Assembly: GCA_000431155.1 (NCBI GenBank)
Contig: HF985646.1
Coordinates: forward strand, 20,720-75,184
Direction: 5' to 3'
DNA length: 54,465 nt
Source of the DNA: Bacteroides sp. CAG:927
GTDB taxonomy: Bacteria > Bacteroidota > Bacteroidia > Bacteroidales > Muribaculaceae
The first letter of the stretch is position 1. Every line of letters starts with the position of its first letter. Below the pieces are notes generated by a model. It was not told where the DNA came from, searched no databases, and was given only the letters and a program-made list of their open reading frames with translations. The position numbers were made by a program, and so were the translations under genes. This document shows positions 44,503 to 52,823 of this stretch, piece after piece.

Positions 44503-47001
44503 TTAACGCAAACAGGGGCGCGTTATTGTGATGGCGGCAGGACACATATTAAAATCTGCCGACACGTTTGCCGCCACTCTCATCACAAGGCAGCTTCGCC
44601 ATGGGGCAAGGATTCGCATACGGATGGGTGTGTTGATTTCTCCGTCAATGTTCAGCGTGGTAACGGGCAGTGAATGGGCCGCCCCCGCGCCGTTGTGTGC
44701 CCTTATCTCGATCTTGCCCGAAAAAAGTGATGCGTTTATAGGCAGAGTTACGCTTGTCACTCTTCCGGGCCATTTCGACATGAGGTTGCACTCCCATTCC
44801 GCATGACACTCTTTCTGTTGCCCTGTTATGAAGCTGCTCTCGGAGCACCTGAGCCATATCGCGTCAGTGACCGAGCAGATGCTTTCCACGCGCTCCGGCA
44901 CGAGTATGTTGTGCCATTCTCCACCGTTAAGCACCACCACATTGCCTTGCGTGTCGGTGAAATACAATTCATCATCTCCGCTGTGCCACGCCACCTGTTT
45001 CAGCATGCTTGTCTGTGTGTTAGGTAGAGGCGTTGACGGTTTCACTGACGAGGCCGTGCACACCACCGGTTGGCCTCCTGCTATTGCCACAACCCCATGC
45101 GGGCTGCGGGCCACCGCTTTTGCATCCATCACTCCTCGGGTGTCGATGCAGGCGGCCGACACATTGAGCGTGCGTGTGTTGGCTGCCACGGTGTAGATGC
45201 CGTCGGTGGCGAATGCATACACATGGCACCGCGAAAAATCCCACGATGACTGACTTTTGATAGCTGTGGCAAGTGCCTTTATCTCTCCTTGCGAGCACAC
45301 TCCTCCGCACAAGGCTTTTGTTGGCTCGCTGCTCATGGCCACCAGCACCGAGCCGCGCATCTCCTGTACCGCCCCGGCATAAGCCGTCGCAGCCGGAAGT
45401 GAGGTAAGTTCCGATGCTTTAAGTGCAATCGGCTTTAGCCCCGGCGATATGTGGCACGACATTAGTCCGTTTGCCATCGTTGTCAGCTCAAGGTCGGCTT
45501 GTGCTATGGCACCTGTGGCCGTGTCCCTGACATAAAGTGTGGCGCTCGTGGCTTCCGGCAATTCTATCATCACTATGGGGCACAATGATGTCGGCCTGTT
45601 GTCGTTCCCTGCATATCGGGTCACATAGCTTGATCCGTTTACGCTGATGCGCAGTGCCGCCTGCCACCCTCCTTCGGCGGTGCTCGCTACTTGCGGAAAC
45701 GGATGTGCGCTTCGGGTTCGCACCGGCGATATGTTGCCCCACACTGTAGTGTCGCCGTTCTGCACCACACATCCGGCACTGAACGGCTCACCGCCTGATA
45801 TTATCTGCCACAGCGGGTCATCCGATTTGCCGGTGCCGCTCTCTGCCGCATCCTTTGCCGCTTGGTCCAGTGCGCCAGTCTCCTCATCCACCGTAGGCGA
45901 TGCTTGGGGCGTGAGCTGCACCGTGGTGTCTCCGGTTGTCAGGTCTATCCGTCCTATGCGTGTCATCAGGCTGTCGGGAAGCATCGCTATCGCTTGCAGT
46001 CTGCGTGTCTGCATCGTGGTGGTTGCGCTCTCTTCAGGTTGCACTCCGGGCATCCACACCGATATTTGCGGCGTATTGCTCGTGATTGCCGAAATACGTG
46101 TGCGCGGAAGTCTGTCTGACAAAACCGGATGCAGCTGCGGTGTGGCCTCGATAACGGCCACTGTCGCTCTGCCGCGCAATGCGCTGCTTTCCGGAAGCTC
46201 CTGTACATGCACGTTTATGGCAAATGATTTTGCCGCTATATGCAGTGCGGAAGTGGTGAAGCTGCTCCCTCCTCCGCTCAATGTGCCGGTTATGGCTCCG
46301 GCGCATTGCCATCCGTCTATACCAACTATATGTATCGGGCTGCGCCATAATTCGTTGCCGCTGCTGTCAAGCAATCGGCATCGTACCCCTGTCGGTTGTA
46401 TCCATACGCCGCCTGCCAACGCTTCTGCGCTCAATGACGAGTATGTTGCCATAAGCGCGGTTCGCAGTTTTGATAGTGAATTGCTGTCAGGTGAGGCGTA
46501 TTGTCCCGAAGTGTTCAGTTCAAGGCTCACCGGCGAGGTGGTTTTGGTCATGGTGCCTTTCGGGGCGGCAGTTATCACTACGGGCGACACTGCCGGTCGC
46601 TCGCCATTGCTTGATTGCCATATTTCTCCGTTTCTGCTGATTCTTACCGGACCGTCAGGCAACATTATCACCGCTCCCGACGGCGTAGGTACTGCGCATC
46701 TCGGTTCTCCCGGCAGTTGCGTCAACCATTCAGGCTCTGATTGGCATGACCCTGCATACAGTTCGGAATTGCCCTCTGCGTCCGCGGCTGAATAAAACAA
46801 CCATTCATCCGTGCCCGGAAGTTGGAGCAGGGGGGTCAGGGGATAATCGCATAATTTTTCCGGTTGCGGGGCCACACTCAGGGCTTCATCGCCGCATAAT
46901 TCGGTATGACGCAGGTTGACACATTTGTTGACTGCGCCATTGCGCCTCATTTCGTGTGCCGGCAATTCTGCAACTGTTCGTTTGATAGGCTGTTTTGTCA
47001 T
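44503..47001 (-). CDS. Large uncharacterised protein, no signal peptide, beta-rich and propeller-like
   Basis: The product has 832 residues from ATG at 47001 (MTKQPIKRTVAELPAHEMRR). A frame to 47040 uses TTG and overlaps the -7 element. There is no signal peptide, lipobox or membrane helix. The start has VNLRHTEL and LTPLLQLPGTDEWLFYSAAD. Ser, Thr and Ala are abundant. A low-complexity acidic stretch (about 385-410, EETGALDQAAKDAAESGTGK) precedes DPLWQIISGGEPFSAG. The later part has propeller-like strands (CHVYAFATDGIYTVAANTRT, GVVAIAGGQPVVC, DDELYFTDTQGNVVVLNGGE). This last segment reminds me of proteins in Bacteroidales prophages that read YAFTDEGVWAL, but I cannot confirm homology, and no phage genes surround it. 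It forms a two-gene operon with the beta-helix lipoprotein. Function is unknown. Confidence 0.7.
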   Translation of the reverse strand: MTKQPIKRTVAELPAHEMRRNGAVNKCVNLRHTELCGDEALSVAPQPEKLCDYPLTPLLQLPGTDEWLFYSAADAEGNSELYAGSCQSEPEWLTQLPGEPRCAVPTPSGAVIMLPDGPVRISRNGEIWQSSNGERPAVSPVVITAAPKGTMTKTTSPVSLELNTSGQYASPDSNSLSKLRTALMATYSSLSAEALAGGVWIQPTGVRCRLLDSSGNELWRSPIHIVGIDGWQCAGAITGTLSGGGSSFTTSALHIAAKSFAINVHVQELPESSALRGRATVAVIEATPQLHPVLSDRLPRTRISAITSNTPQISVWMPGVQPEESATTTMQTRRLQAIAMLPDSLMTRIGRIDLTTGDTTVQLTPQASPTVDEETGALDQAAKDAAESGTGKSDDPLWQIISGGEPFSAGCVVQNGDTTVWGNISPVRTRSAHPFPQVASTAEGGWQAALRISVNGSSYVTRYAGNDNRPTSLCPIVMIELPEATSATLYVRDTATGAIAQADLELTTMANGLMSCHISPGLKPIALKASELTSLPAATAYAGAVQEMRGSVLVAMSSEPTKALCGGVCSQGEIKALATAIKSQSSWDFSRCHVYAFATDGIYTVAANTRTLNVSAACIDTRGVMDAKAVARSPHGVVAIAGGQPVVCTASSVKPSTPLPNTQTSMLKQVAWHSGDDELYFTDTQGNVVVLNGGEWHNILVPERVESICSVTDAIWLRCSESSFITGQQKECHAEWECNLMSKWPGRVTSVTLPINASLFSGKIEIRAHNGAGAAHSLPVTTLNIDGEINTPIRMRILAPWRSCLVMRVAANVSADFNMCPAAITITRPCLR

Positions 47002-47022
47002 TTGCTGTTGGATTTTTTGGCG

Positions 47023-47030
47023 CAAATATA
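47023..47030 (-). promoter_or_regulatory. -7 element of the two-gene unit 47001-43068
   Basis: The minus strand reads TATATTTG, a perfect -7 match, about 21 bases before ATG at 47001. A TTTG is found 26 bases further upstream (47060-47057), a longer spacer than usual. This element rules out the longer start at 47040. Confidence 0.45.
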
Positions 47031-47071
47031 TGCTCCGCAAATATGACAGCGAATGACAAAACCACCGGCTC

Positions 47072-47752
47072 TTATGACCTCATTTCAGGAACTTTGAGCG
47101 GACATCCCATGGTGCAGCGTCCGCATTTTATGCAGTCGGGATGCAGAAATCCTTCCTCTTCGTTTCTGCTTTCGTACGGCTTTAGCTGCATGGGGCACAC
47201 TGCCGAGCAGAGCTTGCATTTGGTGGTGCATCTTTCACCCACCATTATGCGGCGGTAGTTGGCGGGGAGCTTGCCGCTGCGCGGTGTGACCCATGACGAC
47301 AGCGTTCCCATCGGGCAGAATGAGCACCATGTGCGCGGTGCATAAATAAATGAAAGCGTGACACCTACTATCGTGGTTATCAGTATGATGGTCCAAAACA
47401 CACGCCCCATGGCATCCCAGTCGCCCCACGCACGGTACATCTGTATGCCGAACATGGTGAAAATGAACATCACCATAAATATGCGGAATCCTTTGGTGCG
47501 CACAAATGCCGGAATAGGTTTGTGCGGCGAGTATTTCGCCAACAGCCGGTCATAGAAATTTCCGCGTGGGCATGCATTTCCGCACCACCATCTCCCTTTG
47601 CGCACGGCAAAAGCCACCGGGGCTATCATGCAGATGACTGCAAGAAAACCGATTACAGGATAGAAGAAACCCACAATGAGATACACTATCAGTATCCAGT
47701 ACAGGGATAATCCTTTTTTGGGTAGAGAACGGAAAAATTGTTTTTGTGCCAT
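47072..47752 (-). CDS. 4Fe-4S membrane ferredoxin protein (NapH/YccM-like)
   Basis: The product has 226 residues. Membrane helices are at about 16-48 (LYWILIVYLIVGFFYPVIGF), 90-110 and 118-138. A CxxxCP motif follows the first (WWCGNACPRGNFYDRLLAKY), and a second CxxCP is WCSFCPMGTLSSW. Near the C-terminus are two ferredoxin motifs: CTTKCKLCSAVCPMQ and CIKCGRCTMGCPLKVPE, enough for two 4Fe-4S clusters. Such proteins pass electrons at the membrane (NapH, NosR, CcoG relatives). The partner is unknown, because no terminal reductase is adjacent. It lies just upstream of the uncharacterised gene and downstream of oxyR, with a terminator between it and oxyR. Confidence 0.85.
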   Translation of the reverse strand: MAQKQFFRSLPKKGLSLYWILIVYLIVGFFYPVIGFLAVICMIAPVAFAVRKGRWWCGNACPRGNFYDRLLAKYSPHKPIPAFVRTKGFRIFMVMFIFTMFGIQMYRAWGDWDAMGRVFWTIILITTIVGVTLSFIYAPRTWCSFCPMGTLSSWVTPRSGKLPANYRRIMVGERCTTKCKLCSAVCPMQLKPYESRNEEEGFLHPDCIKCGRCTMGCPLKVPEMRS

Positions 47753-47816
47753 GTCCTTTGTGATTCATTGTTTTGCGCAACAAAGTTACACCATTACCCA
47801 CATTGACACAAACTAT

Positions 47817-47840
47817 AAAACCGATTGGCTTATCGGTTTT
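47817..47840 (-). terminator. Rho-independent terminator of oxyR
   Basis: A perfect 9-bp stem (AAAACCGAT at 47817-47825 against ATCGGTTTT at 47832-47840) ends in T residues on the minus strand. It lies six bases past the oxyR stop. Confidence 0.78.
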
Positions 47841-47845
47841 ATCAA

Positions 47846-48772
47846 TCACAGCGTAATCGGAAATTTCTTGAGCCTGTTATTGATCATTGCCCGGGGAATA
47901 ACGGTTTTTATCGCGTCTGCAAGTATGTTGAGCAGACGCTCACGCACAAAATTGCGGTGTACCACAAATGCTATCTCGCGGGTTGGCTCGGGATTGGTGA
48001 GTGCGCGCACGTTGGCCTGCTGACTGCTGCTCAGAAGGGGCACATGAAGTTCCGGTATGATGGCGTACCCTCCGTTTTCGTCAACAATTTTTATCAGTGT
48101 CTCCACACTGCCCGCTTCATAAATGGCCTGTCGCCCGGCTCTGCGGTTGCAGAAAGGAAACACTCCCCGATTCGGGCAATACCCTTCGCGGAGCACCCAC
48201 ACGCTCTCCACCGGGAGCGTGTCGGTCTGTAAGTAAATCCCCTCGTAAATAGGTTCGTCAGGCGACACGTATGCCATCAGGCGTTCATGATAAACCGGTA
48301 TTTCCAGCAATTCACTGTTGTCAAGGGGCGTAGCCAAAAGCGCGATGTCAAGCTCTCCGCGTTCCAACTGTGAAACGAGGGCCGACACACGCGCCTCCTC
48401 CACGTGGAGCTCTATATCCGGATGATTCTCCGACAGGTATTTGAACATTTTCGGCAATAGATACGGAGCCACAGTTGAAGTAACGCCGAGCGACACTTTA
48501 CCCACCGATTCTCCTTTTCTGGTGGCCACAAGCTCTCTGACCTGCGCAGCGTTGAACAGCAGCAGCTTTGCGCGGCTGATGATCTCTTCACCCACCGCAG
48601 TCGGCCTCACGGGATGGCTGTTGCGGTCAAATATGGTTACATCAAGTTCTGCCTCCAGTTTTTGAACCAGTGAGGACAAGGTTGACTGTGTTATGCCGCA
48701 CGATTCCGCGGCTTTTGCAAAATGGCGGTATTTGTCAACTGCCACAATATATTCCATTTGTTGAAGTGTCAT
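47846..48772 (-). CDS. oxyR: Hydrogen-peroxide sensor and LysR-family regulator OxyR
   Basis: The product has 308 residues. The N-terminal helix-turn-helix starts MTLQQMEYIVAVDKYRHFAK and reads CGITQSTLSSLVQKLEAEL. The effector domain carries two cysteines at 199 and 208 (REGYCPNRGVFPFCNRR), exactly the numbering and eight-residue spacing of the redox pair in E. coli OxyR. SVETLIKIVDENGGYAIIPE follows, as in OxyR. Peroxide forms a disulfide and activates catalase, Dps, ferritin and other genes. Usual targets such as dps are not adjacent, but the ferritin fragment lies at the start of the window. It follows a SemiSWEET gene by 44 bases and may share its transcript. Confidence 0.93.
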   Translation of the reverse strand: MTLQQMEYIVAVDKYRHFAKAAESCGITQSTLSSLVQKLEAELDVTIFDRNSHPVRPTAVGEEIISRAKLLLFNAAQVRELVATRKGESVGKVSLGVTSTVAPYLLPKMFKYLSENHPDIELHVEEARVSALVSQLERGELDIALLATPLDNSELLEIPVYHERLMAYVSPDEPIYEGIYLQTDTLPVESVWVLREGYCPNRGVFPFCNRRAGRQAIYEAGSVETLIKIVDENGGYAIIPELHVPLLSSSQQANVRALTNPEPTREIAFVVHRNFVRERLLNILADAIKTVIPRAMINNRLKKFPITL

Positions 48773-48816
48773 ATGACTCGGATTGTATCTGCCGTTGATT
48801 TACAATATATATGTGA

Positions 48817-49092
48817 TCACTTCTTGCGCCTCAGGTCGTTTCTCATCTTGATGACGAAGATTATGGCGCTCGCCACTGTCGTGATGGTGTTGGTGACCAC
48901 AAGAGGCACATTGCCGAGAAGCGCCCCTTGTATCACAAAAAATATGCTTCCGAACCCCAAAAGCAGAAAAGTTGGCATCGCTATTCCGTCGGTGTCGCGG
49001 GTACGTATTGTGTACCATGCCTGCGGCAGATACCCGCACACCATGCAAATGGCTGCTGCGTATCCTATTATAGTGGTTATTGTCTCGGTCAT
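48817..49092 (-). CDS. SemiSWEET / PQ-loop small sugar transporter
   Basis: The product has 91 residues from ATG at 49092 (MTETITTIIGYAAAICMVCG). A frame to 49137 would add a charged leader that overlaps the der terminator and is rejected. The three helices of a SemiSWEET are visible. The PQ motif is in CGYLPQAWYTIRTRDTDGIA, then come TFLLLGFGSIFFVIQGALLG and NTITTVASAIIFVIKM. A short basic tail ends the chain. SemiSWEETs work as dimers and move mono- or disaccharides by facilitated diffusion. The substrate is unknown. It is followed by oxyR, an unexpected neighbour. Confidence 0.85.
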   Translation of the reverse strand: MTETITTIIGYAAAICMVCGYLPQAWYTIRTRDTDGIAMPTFLLLGFGSIFFVIQGALLGNVPLVVTNTITTVASAIIFVIKMRNDLRRKK

Positions 49093-49114
49093 TTTATCTT
49101 GAATTTCGGTGATG

Positions 49115-49142
49115 AAAAAAGGGTTGCCTTCCGACAACCCTT
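49115..49142 (-). terminator. Rho-independent terminator of der
   Basis: An 8-bp stem (AAGGGTTG at 49119-49126 against CAACCCTT at 49135-49142) is followed on the minus strand by six T residues (49120-49115). Confidence 0.82.
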
Positions 49143-49167
49143 AAAATATACTTAAAATGGTTTGGCT

Positions 49168-50487
49168 TTATTTCTCGCGCATATACACATTGATGGGGGT
49201 GCCGGTGAAGTCCCAGTTGTCGCGTATCTTGTTTTCAAGATAGCGACGGTACGGTTCTTTAACCCATTGGGGCAGATTGCAGAAGAAAATAAATGTGGGT
49301 ATCTGCGCACCTTTTAGCATTGTGACATACTTGATTTTCACGAATTTGCCCTTGTTGGCGGGTGGGGGATAGGCTGCTATTGCATCAAGCATCACCGTGT
49401 TGAGCTGTGATGTCGGCACAGTGCGCTTGCGGTTCTTATACACCTCCACGGCTGTTTCAAGCACCTTGAAGATGCGCTGTTTGGTGAGCGCGGAGCCGAA
49501 TATGATGGGAAAATCGGTGAACGGGGCAAAACGCTCGCGTATGGCAGCCTCAAAATGTCTTATGGCATCCTGCGACTTGTTCTCTACGATATCCCACTTG
49601 TTCACGCACACCACAAGTCCTTTTTTGTTGCGCTGGATAAGTGAGAAGATGCTCACATCCTGTGCCTCGATGCCTCGTGTGGCGTCAATCATCAGTATGC
49701 ATACATCCGATGCTTCAATAGCGCGTATGGAGCGTATTACTGAATAGTATTCAATATCTTCGTTGACTTTGGCTTTCTTGCGGATACCGGCGGTGTCCAC
49801 CAGATAAAAATCAAAACCGAACTTATTGTAGCGGGTGTAGATACTGTCGCGGGTGGTGCCTGCTATATCGGTCACTATGTGGCGGTCTTCTCCTATAAAA
49901 GCGTTTATAAGTGATGATTTGCCTGCATTTGGGCGACCGACTATGGCAAACTTGGGTATCTCATCCAGCTGTTCTTGGGCATTGGGGTCTTCTTCGGGTA
50001 GTTTCTTTACCACTTCATCAAGCAGATCGCCGGTGCCGAACCCGTTGACTGCTGACACGGGATACGGGTCTCCGAGGCCAAGTGAGTAGAACTCCGGCAC
50101 ATTGTACAGCCAGTCATTTGAATCTACCTTGTTGGCCACCAGTATCACGGGTTTCTTTGATTTGCGCAGTATCTCTGCCACATGGTCATCAAGATCGGTC
50201 ACACCGTTCATGGCATCAACCACAAACAGTATCTCGTCGGCCTGCTCTATGGCCAGATGCACCTGCTTGTTGATTTCTCCCTCAAAAATATCATCGGAAT
50301 TAACCACCCATCCGCCGGTGTCAACTATGGAAAAATCCTTGCCGTTCCAATCCACGCGGCCATACTGACGGTCACGGGTTGTGCCTGCGGTTTCATACAC
50401 AATTGCAGTGCGCGATTGTGTAAGGCGGTTAAAAAGTGTGGACTTTCCCACATTCGGACGGCCCACTATGGCTACCAGTTGTGACAT
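49168..50487 (-). CDS. der: Ribosome-assembly GTPase Der (EngA)
   Basis: The product has 439 residues. Two tandem GTPase domains each show a P-loop: GRPNVGKST (8-16) and GRPNAGKSS (about 185-193). The G3 motifs are DTGG and DTAG, and the G4 motifs are NKVD and NKWD. The C-terminal KH-like domain closes with NKIRDNWDFTGTPINVYMRE. Der binds the 50S subunit late in assembly and is essential in most bacteria. It has its own promoter (50515-50546) overlapping the era 3' end and a strong terminator. Confidence 0.97.
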   Translation of the reverse strand: MSQLVAIVGRPNVGKSTLFNRLTQSRTAIVYETAGTTRDRQYGRVDWNGKDFSIVDTGGWVVNSDDIFEGEINKQVHLAIEQADEILFVVDAMNGVTDLDDHVAEILRKSKKPVILVANKVDSNDWLYNVPEFYSLGLGDPYPVSAVNGFGTGDLLDEVVKKLPEEDPNAQEQLDEIPKFAIVGRPNAGKSSLINAFIGEDRHIVTDIAGTTRDSIYTRYNKFGFDFYLVDTAGIRKKAKVNEDIEYYSVIRSIRAIEASDVCILMIDATRGIEAQDVSIFSLIQRNKKGLVVCVNKWDIVENKSQDAIRHFEAAIRERFAPFTDFPIIFGSALTKQRIFKVLETAVEVYKNRKRTVPTSQLNTVMLDAIAAYPPPANKGKFVKIKYVTMLKGAQIPTFIFFCNLPQWVKEPYRRYLENKIRDNWDFTGTPINVYMREK

Positions 50488-50514
50488 AAGCGTTTGTTAC
50501 GTTAATTTTAACTA

Positions 50515-50546
50515 CAAAGTTAACACTTTTATTCTATGTAGCCAAA
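50515..50546 (-). promoter_or_regulatory. Internal promoter for der
   Basis: On the minus strand TTTG (50546-50543), exactly 20 bases, and TAACTTTG (50522-50515) match both elements. The -33 half lies inside the era coding region. The leader to der is about 20 bases. Confidence 0.7.
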
Positions 50547-51419
50547 CGAGCGCAGTTTGTTTTCACGGTTGCGCCAGTTAGGTTCAACTTTCACAAACAG
50601 CTCCAGATATACCTTTTTGCCAAAGAATGTTTCAATGTCTTTGCGGGCGGCCGTCCCCACTTTTTTCAGCATTGATCCGCCTTTGCCTATCAGTATTCCT
50701 TTTTGGCTGTCGCGCTCCACATATATCACTGCCATGATATGGATGGCGCCATCTTTTTCGTCAAATTTTTCCACTATCACTTCTGTGGAGTAGGGCACTT
50801 CCTTGTCATAGTTGAGCAGGATTTTCTCGCGGATTATCTCCGTCACAAAAAATCTTGCAGGCTTGTCGGTAAGTGCGTCTTTGCCAAAGAATGGCGGTGA
50901 CACGGGCAGAAGCTCCACGATGCGCTGCATCAGATTCGACACGTTGAAATGTTCTGTGGCCGAGGTGGGAAATATCTCGGCGTTGGGCAGCAGTGCCTGC
51001 CAGCGCGACACTATGTCATTGAGCTGTGCCTGATCTTTGAGCAGGTCTATCTTGTTGATGACGAGCAATACAGGCACCTTTTCTTTGGCTACTTTGGCCA
51101 GATAATCCGCATTCTTTTCGGGGTCTTCCACCACATCCGTCACATACACAAGCACATCGGCATCTGTCAGCGCGCCTTCACTGAAATCAAGCATGCTTTG
51201 CTGCAGTTTGTACTTGGGCTTGAGCACTCCGGGAGTGTCGCTGAATACTATCTGGTACTCGGGGGTGTTGACTATCCCCATTATTCTGTGACGCGTGGTC
51301 TGTGCCTTGGAGGTGATTATTGATATCCGTTCTCCAACGAGATCATTCATGAGGGTGGATTTCCCTACATTGGGATTTCCCACAATGTTCACAAATCCCG
51401 CTTTGTGAGTTTCGTTCAT
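50529..51419 (-). CDS. era: Ribosome-assembly GTPase Era
   Basis: The product has 296 residues. The G1 motif is GNPNVGKST (12-20), G3 is DTPGVLKPKY and G4 is NKID. The KH domain is GILIGKGGSMLKKVGTAARK (about 240-260) and the end is VEPNWRNRENKLRSFGY. Era binds the 3' end of 16S rRNA and helps 30S maturation. It lies downstream of fabH past a terminator and upstream of der, which has its own promoter. Confidence 0.97.
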   Translation of the reverse strand: MNETHKAGFVNIVGNPNVGKSTLMNDLVGERISIITSKAQTTRHRIMGIVNTPEYQIVFSDTPGVLKPKYKLQQSMLDFSEGALTDADVLVYVTDVVEDPEKNADYLAKVAKEKVPVLLVINKIDLLKDQAQLNDIVSRWQALLPNAEIFPTSATEHFNVSNLMQRIVELLPVSPPFFGKDALTDKPARFFVTEIIREKILLNYDKEVPYSTEVIVEKFDEKDGAIHIMAVIYVERDSQKGILIGKGGSMLKKVGTAARKDIETFFGKKVYLELFVKVEPNWRNRENKLRSFGYIE

Positions 51420-51448
51420 ATATACTTTCTGTTTTGGTTACTTATAAT

Positions 51449-51484
51449 AAAACAATAATAGCATCCGAAAAGATGCTATTATTG
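51449..51484 (-). terminator. Rho-independent terminator after fabH
   Basis: A perfect 13-bp stem (CAATAATAGCATC at 51453-51465 against GATGCTATTATTG at 51472-51484) is followed on the minus strand by TTTTATT. I see no clear promoter between it and era, so era is probably transcribed by read-through. Confidence 0.75.
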
Positions 51485-51518
51485 CAATATTTTTGTTTGG
51501 CGCGTATGCTATACGGGA

Positions 51519-52508
51519 TTAGATGTCCCAGATCACATACATCGCACCCCATGTGAAACCGGCACCGAAAGCGGTGAGTATCAGCTTGTCGCCTTTCTTG
51601 ATGCGGTTTTTGTATTCGTCTATGCACAAGGGTATGGACGCTGCCGAGGTGTTGCCGTAATGCTCGATGTTCACAAGCACTTTTTCAGGAGCTATCCCTG
51701 CACGGGATGAAACTGCCTCAATGATGCGCAGATTGGCCTGATGAGGTACGAGCCAGTCCACATCTTCCATGGTGAGGTTGTTGCGTTTGGCCACATCAAG
51801 CGATGAGGTAAGCATGTCGGTAACGGCATGTTTGTACACGAATCTGCCGTCTTGGAACACATAGTGCTCGTCGGCATCAACGGTGGCATGGGTGGCGGGG
51901 TGTACTGAACCGCCTGCTTTCATGAGCAGATGGTCGCGGCCAACGCCGTCCACATGGAACACTGCGTCCATAATGCCTACTGCCTTTTCTGTCGGTTCTA
52001 CAAGCATGGCACCGGCTGCATCGCCAAACAGCGGGCAGGTGGTGCGGTCCTTATAGTTGACCATTGAGGACATCATTTCGGCTGCTACTACCACAACTTT
52101 CTTGCGAAGACCTGATTTGATGTAGGCTGCGGCATCTTCAAGTGCCACGATAAATCCGGCACAAGCTGCCTGTATGTCATATGCGTAGCAGTTGGTAAGG
52201 CCACACTGATAGGCGATTACCGATCCGGTGGAGGGGAAGCGGTAGTCCGGATTGGAGGTGGCGCAAATAAGCAGGTCCACTTCTTCGGGCTTGGTGCCGG
52301 TCTCGGCAAGAAGCTTGTTCACGGCCTGAATGCCCATATATGATGACCCGGCTTCGGGTTTCTTCAATATGCGGCGTTCCTTGATTCCTACACGGGTGGT
52401 GATCCACTCATCGTTGGTGTCCACCATTTTTGACAGCATGTCGTTGTCAAGTATGTCGTCAGGCACATACGAGGATACGCCCGATATTCTTGCGTAAAGC
52501 ATAGTCAT
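51519..52508 (-). CDS. fabH: 3-oxoacyl-ACP synthase III (KAS III)
   Basis: The product has 329 residues. The catalytic triad is Cys116 (DIQAACAGF), His256 (DWLVPHQANLRI) and Asn286 (EHYGNTSAAS), as in FabH. TNDEWITTRVGIKERRI near the start and GAGFTWGAMYV at the end are also typical. It condenses acetyl-CoA with malonyl-ACP to start fatty acid chains. It follows rpmF, the common order in many bacteria. A GC-rich hairpin (about 52525-52553) lies in the 62-base gap before it. Confidence 0.96.
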   Translation of the reverse strand: MTMLYARISGVSSYVPDDILDNDMLSKMVDTNDEWITTRVGIKERRILKKPEAGSSYMGIQAVNKLLAETGTKPEEVDLLICATSNPDYRFPSTGSVIAYQCGLTNCYAYDIQAACAGFIVALEDAAAYIKSGLRKKVVVVAAEMMSSMVNYKDRTTCPLFGDAAGAMLVEPTEKAVGIMDAVFHVDGVGRDHLLMKAGGSVHPATHATVDADEHYVFQDGRFVYKHAVTDMLTSSLDVAKRNNLTMEDVDWLVPHQANLRIIEAVSSRAGIAPEKVLVNIEHYGNTSAASIPLCIDEYKNRIKKGDKLILTAFGAGFTWGAMYVIWDI

Positions 52509-52570
52509 TTGATAATATGTGAAAGCGCTTCGCAGCCCGTAGGCGCAAAGCGCAGTAATAGGTGAGTGGC

Positions 52571-52756
52571 TTAAACCACTGCTGTTTTCTCAATGGCGAT
52601 TTTGCCACGGTAGTAACCGCATTCTCCGCACACTGTGTGATACACGTGCCATGCGCCGCAGTTGGGGCAAAGTGCCAAAGTGGGAGCTACTGCTTTGTCG
52701 TGTGTTCTACGCTTGGCAGTGCGAGTCTTTGATTGTTTTCGTTTAGGATGTGCCAT
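52571..52756 (-). CDS. rpmF: Ribosomal protein L32
   Basis: The product has 61 residues. The basic N-terminus MAHPKRKQSKTRTAKRRTHD is followed by a four-cysteine zinc site (Cys30, 33, 43, 46 in LCPNCGAW and VCGECGYYRG). This is therefore the zinc-binding form of L32. It lies 67 bases behind the DUF177 gene and is co-transcribed with it and fabH. Confidence 0.97.
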   Translation of the reverse strand: MAHPKRKQSKTRTAKRRTHDKAVAPTLALCPNCGAWHVYHTVCGECGYYRGKIAIEKTAVV

Positions 52757-52823
52757 GATGACTTATTTTTATTTGTTTGTTTTTTATATTTTTTCCAAGG
52801 TCGGTGCCTTGTGTGTTTGTCGT

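Noticed and set aside
45647..46795. A 382-codon open frame on the plus strand
   Set aside because: It lies wholly antisense to the 832-residue gene, has shadow-like composition (Ser, Pro, Val, Ile with no domain) and no promoter. The minus-strand gene has a promoter and an operon partner.
44503..47001. Prophage remnant
   Set aside because: Only one segment resembles a phage-protein pattern from memory. No integrase, terminase, capsid, tail or attachment-site repeats are nearby, and the flanks are housekeeping genes.
51449..51484. Small RNA or riboswitch between fabH and era
   Set aside because: A perfect stem followed by a T-run in the fabH direction is explained as an ordinary terminator.
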